From Anolis sagrei (lineage: Eukaryota > Chordata > Lepidosauria > Squamata > Anolidae), in assembly GCF_037176765.1 (NCBI RefSeq), contig NC_090026.1:60703252-60767251 (forward strand): DNA of 64,000 nucleotides. The letters run 5' to 3'. The notes below the pieces were generated by a model that was not told the origin of the DNA, did no database searches, and saw nothing but the letters and a program-made list of their open reading frames with translations. Positions 11,901-24,289 of the stretch are shown here, one piece after another. Every line of letters starts with the position of its first letter. Positions within the stretch are counted from its first letter, which is position 1. Made by a program: the position numbers and the translations under genes.

Positions 11901-14900
11901 ATAATTCATCAATGTGAGGGGAGTCCGTTTTCTGTAGTTCGAAGAACTCCTTGATATTTTCATATGCCTAGAAGCATAACAATAAAGAAAGGTAGCGACA
12001 TTAACATGCTCCTCACCAACCTAGATGGAAGAGAGGGTATGGATATAACGCTCTTGCAAAACGCTCTTGCAAAACGCTCTTTCATGGCTCCATGATGGTT
12101 CATCGCATAATGAATAACAACTTCAATGTGGGATTCAGGTTCTTAGTCACAATCGGGCAAACTAATGAAAGGACTGGAACAGGAATGGGCACCTGGGTTC
12201 TCCAAAGTTGTTGGACTACAGTTCTCATCAGCCCTGGCAAGTATAGCTAATAGATCAGCGGTTCTCAACCTGGGGGTCGCGACTCCCAGGTGGGTCGCTG
12301 GGCCATTTTCTGGGGGTCGTGAAGGCACCTCGGTTGGCCCCACCCCCTTCGCAAAATGGCTGCCAGTCCATGCCAGGGAAACAGCCAGGCTTTCCAGGTC
12401 AGCTCCTTCACCTTGCGCGATGCCTCCCTCGCCTGCATTTCTCTCCCACTGGCAGGCAAGGGCCCTTTTGCCCAAGGTGGAGGAGCTGAACCTCATCCAA
12501 TGACTGATCAAGACCAAACTTGGCACACAGAGCCTGCAAGATCCACTCTACATCAGAAAGTGAGTGATAGGACTGTAAGTAATACCATCCACCACCTTGC
12601 CCTTGGTCGGCCCCTCTTCCTTTTTCCTTCCATTTTCCCCAGCATAATTGTCTTCTCTAGGCTTTGCTATCTCCTCATGATGTGGCCAAAGTACTTCATC
12701 TTGGCCTCTACTATCCTTCCCTCCAATGAGCAGTCATACATGTTTACTCAGGAGTAATCCTTACTGCTTTCATTGGAGTTTCACTCTCAGATGTAATTGC
12801 AAGTAATTGGATGAATGTAATTGGATGAATGTAATTGGATGAATGTAACTGCAAGTAATTGGATGAATGTAATTGGATGAATGTAGCTGTGGTCTCATCC
12901 AATTACCAATAAAGACCAAATTTGGCACACAGAGCCCCCAAGACCCACTCTGCATCCTACTGCAGTTTGGAGGAGGATGGACCATGGATGATGGGACTTG
13001 CAGTCCTTTCACTCACTTTCTGAGACCGCTGTGAACCTCATCCAATGACTGTTCAAGACCAAAATTAGAACATAGACCTCTCATGACCCACTTTACGTCC
13101 TGGTGTGGTTTGGCTGGAGATGGACCATGGATTATGGGACTTGCAGTACCTTTGCTCAATTTTCTGAGACCGCTGCAAACCTTATCCAATTACTGAAAAA
13201 ACCAAACTTGGCACACCGAGTCTCCATGATGCACTCTACATCCTGGTGCGGCTTGGAGAAGGATGCACCATGGACGATGGGACTTGCAATACTTGCACTC
13301 CATTCCTAAGACCAATACAACTGCCAACAATGATGGATCAGAACCACCATTCATACTGAGAGCCCGCATGACTCTACATCCTGGTGCAGTTTCCAGCAGG
13401 ATGGACCATGGATGATGGGACTTGAAGTACCTCCACTCACTTCCCAAGACTGTTCCAACCCTCATCAAATGACTGATCAAGACCAAAGTTGGCACACAGA
13501 GCCCCCATGACCCACTCTACATCCTGGTGCTGCTTGGAGGAGGATGAACCATGGATGATGGGACTTCCAGTACCAGGGAAACAGCCAGGCTTTCCAGGTC
13601 AGCTCTGCCACCTTGCGCGATGCCTCCCTCGCCTGCATTGCTCTCTCACTGGAAGGCAAGGGAGGCCTCGCACAATGAAAACACATCCTGCATATCACAT
13701 ATTTACATTACGATTCGTAACAGTAGCAAAATTACAGTTATAAAGGAGCAACGACAATAATTTTATGATTGGAGGTCACTATGACATGAGGAAGCATATT
13801 TAGGGGTCATGGTGTTAGAAAGATTGAGAGCCACTGTAATAGAAGGACACTTTGGGAATCACAGCCCTACATCATATGGGGACCAAAATTGCTGTCTGCA
13901 GATCCAGATTATGTGCTTTGAATTGGATTATACTATATAATCCAGTTCAAAGTAGATAATCTGGATTCAGAAATTTACGACAGTGTAGATGGACTCTCAG
14001 AAGTAGAGTTTTGATACCAGTATACAAGATACTACCTAAGAATCTAATTTGAATGGTGCTTCCAGCCTACAATGCTGCTTTTTACACTCACTGGTATCCG
14101 TTCCTCATGCTAAATTGCTTGAGAAATATTAACTGGAATTAATACATCACTTTCAATCTAGACCAGATATCTGGTAATGCGAAGATAGCTTGGCCCTATC
14201 AGCTATCTCTTTCTCAACAGACAAGTGAGGACAGCACTGTTTTCTGAAAACTTGCTCAAAATGGTCCAATTAAATCAACATTTTTAATCTTTAGTTGGAT
14301 ATAAATACTTAACAATGAATGTTGTACTTAATGGGTTTTGCATATTCATAAGTTATCATTGTTGATGTTACCATTATCATTATGGACAGCCGATCCAAAA
14401 TATTACGGCCCTTATTATACTGTATTTTGTCCTCTTGGAATAATGGTTCACCTTTCTGAGGTTGCTTGTAGAATTTTCACATGGAGGACTTCTACAGAGA
14501 TCTGCTGTAGTCAGCATGGAGGGGAATACTGCAGATTAAGAGAAAGCGGGCAAATAGTTTAATACTGTAACTGGATATTTGTGTGGAAGAGGTGATACAT
14601 TGCTATTCTGACAGTTAACTCCATGTGATAAAATCTATTTTCTTGCAACCTGCAACTATGCCACATGTAAAAATCAGTTTGCAACAATCAGCAGAATTTT
14701 TGGAGGGTCTAATTCAAAAACTATAGTTTGAACAACAACAAAAACAACAATAGTTTGAAGTCAAGTATATAATTTATATGTAAATCTTTTACTTGTATTG
14801 TCGAAGGCTTTAATGGCCGGAATCACTGGGTTGTTGTAGGTTTTTTCGGGCTGTATGGCCATGGTCTAGAGGCATTCTCTCCTGACGTTTCGCCTGCATC

Positions 14901-17096
14901 TGTGGCAAACATCCTCAAAGGTAGTGAGGTTTGTTGGAACTAGGAAAAAGGTTTATATATTTGTGGAATGACCAAGGTGAGACAAAGGACTCTTGTCTGC
15001 TGGAGCTAGGTGTGAATGCTTCAACTGACCACCTTGATTAACATACAATGGGCGGACTGTGCCTGGAGCAAACTCTTGTTGAGAGGTAATTAGATGTTCC
15101 TGCCTGCTTCCTCTCTGTTGTTGTGCTGTTGCAATTTTAGAGTTTTTTAATACTGGTAGCCAGATTTTGTTCATTTTCATGGTTTCCTTCTTTCTGTTGA
15201 AATTGTTCACATGCTTGTGGATTTCAGTGGATTCCTTGTGTAGTCTGACATGGTGGTTGTGAGAGTGGTCCAGCATTTCTGTGTTCTCAAATAAAATGCT
15301 GTGTCCAGGTTGGTTCATCAGGTGCTCTGCTATGGCTGACTTCTCTGGTTGAAGTAGTCTGCAGTGCCTTTCATGTTCCTTGATTCGTGTTTGGGCAATG
15401 CTGCATTTGGTGGTCCCTATGTAGACTTGTCCACAGCTGCATGGTACACGGTAGACTCCTGCAGAAGCGAGAGGATCCCTCTTGTCCTTTGCTGAACATA
15501 GCATTTGTTGGATTTTCTTGGTGGGTCTGTAGATAGTTTGTATATTGTGTTTCCTCATCAGCTTCCCTATGCGGTCAGTGGTTCCCTTGATGTATGGCAA
15601 GAACACTTTTCCTCTTGGTGGATCTTCATCTTTATTCTCGTGGCTTGTTCTTGGTTTTGCAGCTCTTCTGATGTCTGAGGTGGAGTATCCATTGAAAAAA
15701 AGAATCTGCGAACCCCACCTCCTTCAAGATGAACTGAACCACCTCAACTGGGTTCTACAGGCCAATGGATACTCCACCTCAGACATCAGAAGAGCTGCAA
15801 GACCAAGAACAAGCCACGAGAATAAAGATGAAGATCCACTGCAAGACTCTAAAATTGCAACAGCACAACAACAGAGAGGAAGCAGGCAGGAACATCTAAT
15901 TACCTCTCAACAAAAGTTTGCTCCAGGCACAGTCAGCCCCCTGTATGCTAATCAAGGTAGTCAGTTGAGACATTCACACCTAGCTCCAGCAGACAAGAGT
16001 CCTTTGTCTCACCATGGTCATTCGACAGATATATAAACCCATTTTCCTAGTTCCAACAGACCTCACTACCTCTGAGGATGCTTGCCATAGATGCAGGTGA
16101 AACGTCAGGAGAGAATGCCTCTAGACCATGCCATACAGCCCGAAAAAACCTACAACAACCCAATCTTTTACTTGTTTTCTGTGCATTTGACAGCCCAGGG
16201 TGTCTATAAATGTGGCTCAACACAAAATCATAAACTTACTGAAAACATTTTTTTAGCAATTTTTTGTAACTCAATTGCACGGTTGTGGTATAACTAGAAT
16301 CTATCCTTCACCATTAAGCAGTAAAAATACACGAGCACCTTTTAACTCTGGAAGTCTGTCATATAAAGATGAGATTTACCCTTTTTTTTCTTCAATTTGA
16401 CTGGTTCTGTGTTGAAATGACGTTGACCCATACTGTTGTTCTATGTTATGGTCTAGAGTTTTAATAAGCATACCTAATATAGGTAAACTGAATGCATGTG
16501 TTGTCATGAATTCAAAAATAACAATAAACACAGAGGTGGTGAGCAAACTTGTCATCTTACATATGATTGTTTTATTGCTCATGGATGTATTTTTTAATGT
16601 AATGTATGTCTAATTGTAGTGTAACTGTTTGTACTGGAATTGAATTTTTGCCATTACTTATGTGTAATCCACTTTGAGTCCCCCTCGGGGTGAGAAAAGC
16701 GGTATACAAATACTGTAAATGTAAATAAATTACCTCCAAACTGAAGAGTAAGCTTATATGTCATCTTTTCCACTGCGTCTGTAGAAGTGTGGCATTCTGT
16801 ACTCCATTCTTTGATCTCACAACTCAGGTTGGAAATTAAACTCTCCATTTTCTCTAAGAGATGTTTTTCATATGAATCAATTTTATTGGTCTTGCAGCTT
16901 TCAGCTGTGAATTCAGATGACAGATGTATGCTCTTATCTGGTATATGATACACTATTTATAATGAAAGAGAAAAAACATCATGACATTGCATATGAATTA
17001 TTCAAATTATCCCCTGATCTATTTCCATCAAACATAAAACATATGTAATTTAATCTACATGTTATTTGATGATTTATGTGGGAATTCATCATCATC

Positions 17097-17128
<32 letters not shown>

Positions 17129-20100
17129 TTAATTACTTATTAATTGCCCTCCATCCAAGATACTCTAGGCGATTTACAAGCTAAAATTGTAAAGGATAAA
17201 AATAAATACATACAGATATTGATAAAATTAACAGAGATCGAATGCTCTAGTAAAAAGCCAGGTCTTAAGTGCTAGGGTAAAAGGCCCTAACTCACGCATG
17301 GCTCTCATATAGGGTGGCAAGGAATTCCATAAGGCAGGGACAGAAATAGAAAAAGCTCTGCGTCTGGTCCTTTCCAAGTGCACTTCTCTAGGACCCGGTA
17401 TATGGAGTAAGTCACGTTGGGAAGGTCGTTGCGACCTCCGATGATGGGAGAATGAGAAACGGTCCCTAAGATACGATGGACCCTGGCCGTAAAGAATTTT
17501 AAAGGTCAGAACTAGCATCTTATATAGACCATGGTAATCAGTTGGGAGCCAATGCAAATGCCGCAACACTGGTGTTATATGGCATTTCATGGGTGTTCTT
17601 GTGAGTAGCCTGGCTGCCGCATTCTGAACAATACGGAGATATCGGGCCGTAGACATCGGAAGGCCAACATACAGGGCGTTGCAATAGTCCAGCCTAGACA
17701 TGACCGTGGCATGGATGACTGTTGCCAGAGCCTCATCAGATAAGTAGGGTGCCAGTTGCCTCGCTTGTCGTAGATGGAAAAAGGCCTGTTTGCTGGCAGC
17801 AGCGACCTGAGCTTCCATTGTCAGCTGCGAATCCAAAACAACACCCAAGCTCTTAACGGTAGGCGAAGGAGATAGGGCAGCACCATCGAAGGTGGGTAGC
17901 AAGTGAGTCAGACCAATCGAGCGGCCATGCCAGAGAATCTGTCTTCGCCGGGTGCACCTTCAGTATACTAGCACGTAGCCAGTTCGACAGAGCCTCCAGA
18001 CATAAGGTGAAATTGTCTGGTATTGACGTTGCTCCAGGCTCCAAACGCAGAAGGAGTTGGGTGTTGTCCGCATATTGATAGCAGTCTAGGTCGAAACTCC
18101 GGGCCAAACTAGCAAGGGGTCTAACATAGATGTTGAAGAGAAGAGGGGAGAGAATTGCACCTTGGGGTACCCCACATAGGAGGGGAGATCTTTCAAAGAC
18201 TTGATCCATATACTCCACGCATTGGCTCCGGTTTCGGAGAAATGAGTCGAACCAATTGAGGGCCTGACCGTGAACTCCGGACATGGCAAGATGGTGAATC
18301 ATTAGATCATAGTCAACGGTGTCAAATGCTGCGGTAAGGTCAAGAAGTACCAGTAGCGCTGATCCGCCGCTATCAGACTGGCGACTAAGTTCATCTGTAA
18401 TGGCAACCAGGACTGTTTCCGTCCCATGCCAGGGCGGAAACCTGACTGGAAAGGGTCCAGGCCGGCTGTGTCATCCAAAACGTGTTGCAATTGTCCCAGT
18501 ACAGCCTGCTCTATCATCTTGCCTAAGAATTGAAGGTTAGAGACAGGACGATAATTGGCAAGGGTCATGGGATCCAAGCTAGGTTTCTTTAGCAAGGGAT
18601 GAACCCTTGCCTCTTTTAACTCTCTTCTAGTCTATTCCGGCAGGAATGAAGTTCTTCATTACTATCAATATACATTTTCAAGAACATGAATGAGTTTGAA
18701 TACCGTGAAAGCCATCTACTGCATGGCTATCAGCCTCCTCCTAGTAGACTCAAATAAAGGAAAAGCTTTATGAGAACTACCACTCCTCTTAACATTCCCC
18801 CAGCAACAGCAAGGGTATCCCCCTGGGCAGCTAAATCAGGAAATCCCAACAGGATCCCCCCCCCTCCCCGCCCAAGGGTCTTCCTCCAGGGGCAAACCAA
18901 GAATGGGCAACTTGGACATCCCTGAACAGACTCAGAAGTGGAGTGGGCAGATCAAAAGACAACCTGGCAAAAAGGTACTACCTAAAAGAATGCTCCACCT
19001 TGTGCGACTGTGGAACGGAACGGAACACTCCGCATCTGTATGCTTGTCCTTAATGTCCTGCCTACTGAACAGAGAAATTGTTTGAGGCTACAGACAGTGC
19101 GGTTGCTGTTGCCCATTTTTGGTCAAAAGATATTTAGCCACTTGTGCTCCTTCTATTTCTATCAGTTTTAAACTAATTTGTTGTTTATTCATTCAATTGC
19201 TTCTGACTCTTTGTGACCTCATGGACCAGCCCACACCAGAGCTCCCTGTTGGCCATGGCCATTCCCAGCTCCTTCAAAGTCAAACCAGTCACTTCAAGAA
19301 TAACATCCATCCATCTTGCCCTTGGTCAGGCCCTCTTCCTTTTTCCTTCCATTTCCCCCAGCATCATTGTCTTCTCCAAGCTTTCCTGTCTTTTCATTAT
19401 GTGGCCAAAGTACTGTATCTTTGCCTCTCAGGCCCGTAGCCAGGATTTCGATTCGGGGTGTGTGTGTGTGAGTTTTTTTCGGGGGGGTTCAGGGGGGCTG
19501 AGTTTTGGGGGGGGGGGCTGAGTCTGAGTGAAAGAGGGTCTACCCTAGCAAACCTTTTGTATCATTACCCCAATACCCCCATGCATATGGGATATATTGA
19601 GTATGGTGATCAGATCATGATATGAATAAACATAACAGTTTAAATAATGCACCAGTAAGGCCTTTTCGCGAACCACCATGAGAATTTCGGCTACTGGCTA
19701 CATGCCTGTTGCCTCCAATATCCTTTTTTCCAGTGACCAGTCAGGCATTATTTTTAGGGCTGTAAGGCCATCTTCCAGAAGACCTCACAACCTCTGAGGA
19801 TGCTTGCCGTAGATGCAGGCGAAACGTCAGGAGCGAATGCTTCTAGAACATGGCCATATAGCCCAAAAAAACTACAACAACAAAGTAGAAAATATTCACT
19901 AAGCATGTGGGGCATTCTTTTTCAGAACTGTTGCTTTCTTATAACAACACTCTCCCTGTTTTAATTTCGACTTTTTATTTTTCTTCCAAAAAATTGCAAG
20001 GATATTGAAATGTTTTTGAGTCGAAGAGTCTTTTTTTTTTTCCAAAACAGGTAAGGTAATAAAATGGACTAATTTGAGCCAATGTATATGCATACTTTCT

Positions 20101-23100
20101 GGGCCACAGTTGCAATCCAATCATAAAAGATAATAAAAGATAATAGTCTGCCCACCGACTGGTTAGGATAGCATTAGCCCCTCAGTCACCCACAAGGTGG
20201 CACTCCTGCTTTGGATACCATGCTTTTGTTGGCACTTGATTTTCAGCCACTGATTTACTTAGGGTCTAACTAAAATGATGTTGAGCAATTAAAGCAGATT
20301 GGAAGAAGACTATTTAGCACTGTTTATTTGGTGGTAAATTTAATAAGCAGAATGAAAGAGCCATCTCACTACTGTCTCCTGCCACTTAAGAAAAAGTTGG
20401 TCTTAGAATCATAGAATAGAATCATAGAATCATAGAGTTGGAAGACACCTCATGGGCCATCCAGACCAATCCCCTGCCAAGAAGCAGGAATGTTGCATTC
20501 AAATCACCCCTGACAGATGGCCATCCAGCCTCTGTTTAAGAGCTTCCAAAGAAGGAGCCTCCACCACACTCCGGGGCAGAGAGTTCCACTGCTGAACGGC
20601 TCTCACAGTCAGGAAGTTCTTCCTCGTGTTCAGATGGAATCTCCTTTCTTGTAGTTTGAAGCCATTGTTCCGCGTCCTAGTCTCCAGGGAAGCAGAAAAC
20701 AAGCTTGCTCCCTCCTCCCTATGACTCCTTCTCACATATTTATACATGGCTATCATATCTCCTCTCAGCCTTCTCTTTTTCAGGCTAAACATGCCCAACT
20801 CCTTAAGCCGCTCCTCATAGGACTTGTTCTCCAGACTCTTGATCATTTTAGTCGCCCTCCTCTGGACACATTCCAACTTGTCAATATCTCTCTTGAATTG
20901 TGGTGCCCACAATATTCCAGGTGTGGTCTAGCCAAGGCAGAATAGAGGGGTAGCATGACTTCCCTAGATTTAGACACTAGGCTCCCATTGATGCCAGCCA
21001 AAATCCCATTGGCCTTTTTTGCCGCCACATCACATTGTTGGCTCATGATTAACTTGTTGTCCACAAGGACTCCAAGATCTTTTTCACACATACTACTCTC
21101 AAGCCAGGCATCGTCGCCCATTCTGTATCATTGCATTTCATTGGGGTCCCCTGAGCTCAGGCCCGTAGCCAGGATTTCGTTTTGGGGGAGGGCTGAATTT
21201 TTTTCGGGGGGGGGGGGTTGGGGGGGCTGAGTTTCGGGGGGGGCTGAGTCTGAGTGAAAGAGAGTCTACCCTAGCAAACCTTTTGTATCGTTACCCCAAT
21301 ACCCCCATGCATATGGGATATATTGAGTATGGTGATCAGATCATGATATGAATAAACATAACAGTTTAAATAATGCACCAGTAAGGCCTTTTCGCGAACC
21401 ACCATGAGAATTTCGGGGGGGGGGGGGCTGAAACCCCTCAAGCCCCCCCCCCCCCCCCCCCCCCCCCCCCACCGGCTACATGCCTGCCTGATCTCAATAT
21501 TGGGATCACAAAATTTGGCAACAGTACAAGTTTTTTGAATGTCACTTAAGAGACTGTTTTTGACATTTGCATGAATTTTGTAGCAACAATGTCCAGGAAA
21601 TGCTTCAGATGTACTTCATAAAAAGGGGAAATCAGCCTGTTTAGCCAGCCTTGCAAATGGTGATTGCTAACACTATGCAAAATGTTTTTTTGTCCCAGGG
21701 TTGTAAATGTAATTTACTAATTGGTTCCGTCATAAAAATATGAAAAATTATTGTTAAACTGCAAAAACATTGTTTTTGTGGGAAATCTTGCAGCACGTTT
21801 TGCTTTAGTTTTCAATGAAAATCTCATTGAGTCTCAACTAATTCAACCTATTGGCAGCCACAAAAAACAAAATTTCTGGAATGTAACAATAAGTACCGCA
21901 TAATTAAACAGAGATTATATTGATATTCATATTACTATTCACAGAATCTCACAGCAGTAGAATCATAGAATCATAGAGTTGGAAGAGACCTCATGGGCCA
22001 TCCAGACCAACCCCCTGCCAAGAAGCAGGAATATTGCATTCAAAGCTCCTCTGCCAGATGGCCATCCAGCCTCTGTTTAAAAGCTTCCAAAGAAGGAGCC
22101 TCCACCACACTCCAGGGCAGAGAGTTCCACTGCTGAACGGCTCTCACAGTCAGGAAAGTCTTCCTCATGTTCAGATGGAATCTCCTTTCTTTTAGTTTGA
22201 AGGAAAACCTTCTGAAGACTAAGCTTCCTTGGTGGTCTCCATAAGACCAAGAGCACTGGAAAAAGCAGTCCTCAAAGAGGAGAGCAAAAAAAAAAAAAAA
22301 AAGAGAGAGAGAGAAAGTATCCTTAAGAGGGTAGAAAATTAAACTATCCTTCTAATCCCAAATCTTCAGGCCATTATCTCATGATGCTATGAAGTTGTAA
22401 GTGAGAAAGTGATTGCTTTGATTCTCTTTGCTATTACCATTGATTCTTTTAGGAGACAGTCACTAGCAATTTTACATATCCCTAGATGAATGATGCAATT
22501 TCCCCCAATTAATTGCACTAAAATTGCAGTACGTGTGAAAAAGATCTTGGAGTCCTCGTGGACAACAAGTTAAACATGAGCCAAAAAAAAAAAAAAGAGA
22601 GAGAGAAAAGGGGGGGAAATGTCAGAGCAAAACAAAAAAACAACATGTTAAAGAGGTTGATGTACAAAATGTAATACTATGTAATAAATGTGATAAATCA
22701 ATAAAAAATTATTTAAAAAACAAAAAAAAAAAAAACATGAGCCAACAATGTGATGTGGCGGCAAAAAAAGCCAATGGGATTTTGGCCTGCATCAATAGGA
22801 CCATAGTGTCTAGATCTAGGGAAGTCATGCTACCCCTCTATTCTGCTTTGGTTAGACCACACCTGGAATATTGTGTCCAATTCTGGGCACCACAATTCAA
22901 GAGAGATATTGACAAGCTGGAATGTGTCCAGAGGAGGGCGACTAAAATGATCAAGGGTCTGGAGAACAAGTCCTATGAGGAGCGGCTTAAGGAGCTGGGC
23001 ATGTTTAGCCTGAAGAAGAAAAGGCTGAGAGGAGATATGATAGCCATGTATAAATATGTGAGAGGAAGCCACAGGGAGGAGGGAGCAAGCTTGTTTTCCG

Positions 23101-24252
23101 CTTCCTTGAAGACTAGGACGCGGAACAATGGCTTCAAACTACAAGAAAGGAGATTCCATCTGAACATAAGGAAGAACTTCCTGACTGTGAGAGCCGTTCA
23201 GCAGTGGAACTTTCTGCCCCTGCGTGTGGTGGAGGCTCCTTCTTTGGAGGCTTTTAAACAGAGGCTGGATGGCCATCTGTCAGGGGTGATTTGAATGCAA
23301 TATTCCTGCTTCTTGGCAGGGGGTTGGACTGGATGGACCATGAGGTCTCTTCCAACTCTTTGATTCTATGATTCTATGATTCTAAAAGAAAAAAATAAAA
23401 ACATCTATTATCCAACATTATATTGATCACAATGGCACCACTAGAATTGGTGTCACCACCATGGACCTCCTGTACTGGGACCATACCACAATATTGTAGC
23501 TATAATACCAAAAAATAGGACAAAATCAACAACACATACAGCAGCGTGTGCTTGTAGTGCACACAGATGAAACTATGTGATCTGAAGCTCTGTCGTAATT
23601 GGGTAATAGTGTCATCTCCGAGCACATGAGCATTAGAAAATTCAACAAGTAAATCAACATAGAATTTTAGCTTTGTAGGTAAATTGTCAGTACACGTAAG
23701 CTGGGCCAACGAAAAGGGTTTCTGCGGTTATGCCTAACTTCAAATGTATTTTTTAATCAAAATAATAAAATTATTCTGAGTTACGATACATCACATATAA
23801 TTGTCAGATGTACAAAACAGTATAGATACTTGGAACCAAAATTACTAAAGCCTTACCATATACCATGAAATGAATTTCTGTAGTCAGTTGTGTGCTGTTG
23901 TACAGATAACTCACTTTGCAGGTGTACCTCCCAGAATCACTGCTTTTAATGCTATAAATCTCCAAATTACCATCATCACTCAGAATAAATTTCTTTGATC
24001 CTGGAAATCAAAATATGCAAACACATTTAATATTTTTGACATGGGTCAACAATGAAAAGTAACTAGTCTTTAAGCCAGACACATGAAGTTGCATTTCTTA
24101 GAGTCACAAAAATCCTCTATCAAGTCCATAATATATTAAGATTCTCCATAGCTATGCACTCCTTGTTGGTGTGTTCCTTCAAGTCATTTTCCAACTTATG
24201 GAGACCCTAAGGCACTGGTTGTGAGCATATGGCACACGTGCCACACATTATT

Positions 24253-24289
<37 letters not shown>

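Larger units (their letters stand above)
12256..13836 (+). mobile_element. SPIN-like hAT with internal tandem array
   Basis: It starts CAGCGGTTCTCAACCTGGGG and ends AGATTGAGAGCCACTG, with flanking TAATAGAT and TAATAGAA (7 of 8). Inside are a BovB 3' fragment (about 12570-12760) and about five tandem units near 142 bp (12890-13560). It lies in intron 6. Confidence 0.82.

Noticed and set aside
17095-17129. CAT repeats as CRISPR-like or regulatory array
   Set aside because: It is a plain microsatellite at an L2 tail; no spacers.
21440-21475. Long C run as possible assembly or regulatory signal
   Set aside because: It is the usual homopolymer of the hAT family; its exact length is not reliable.
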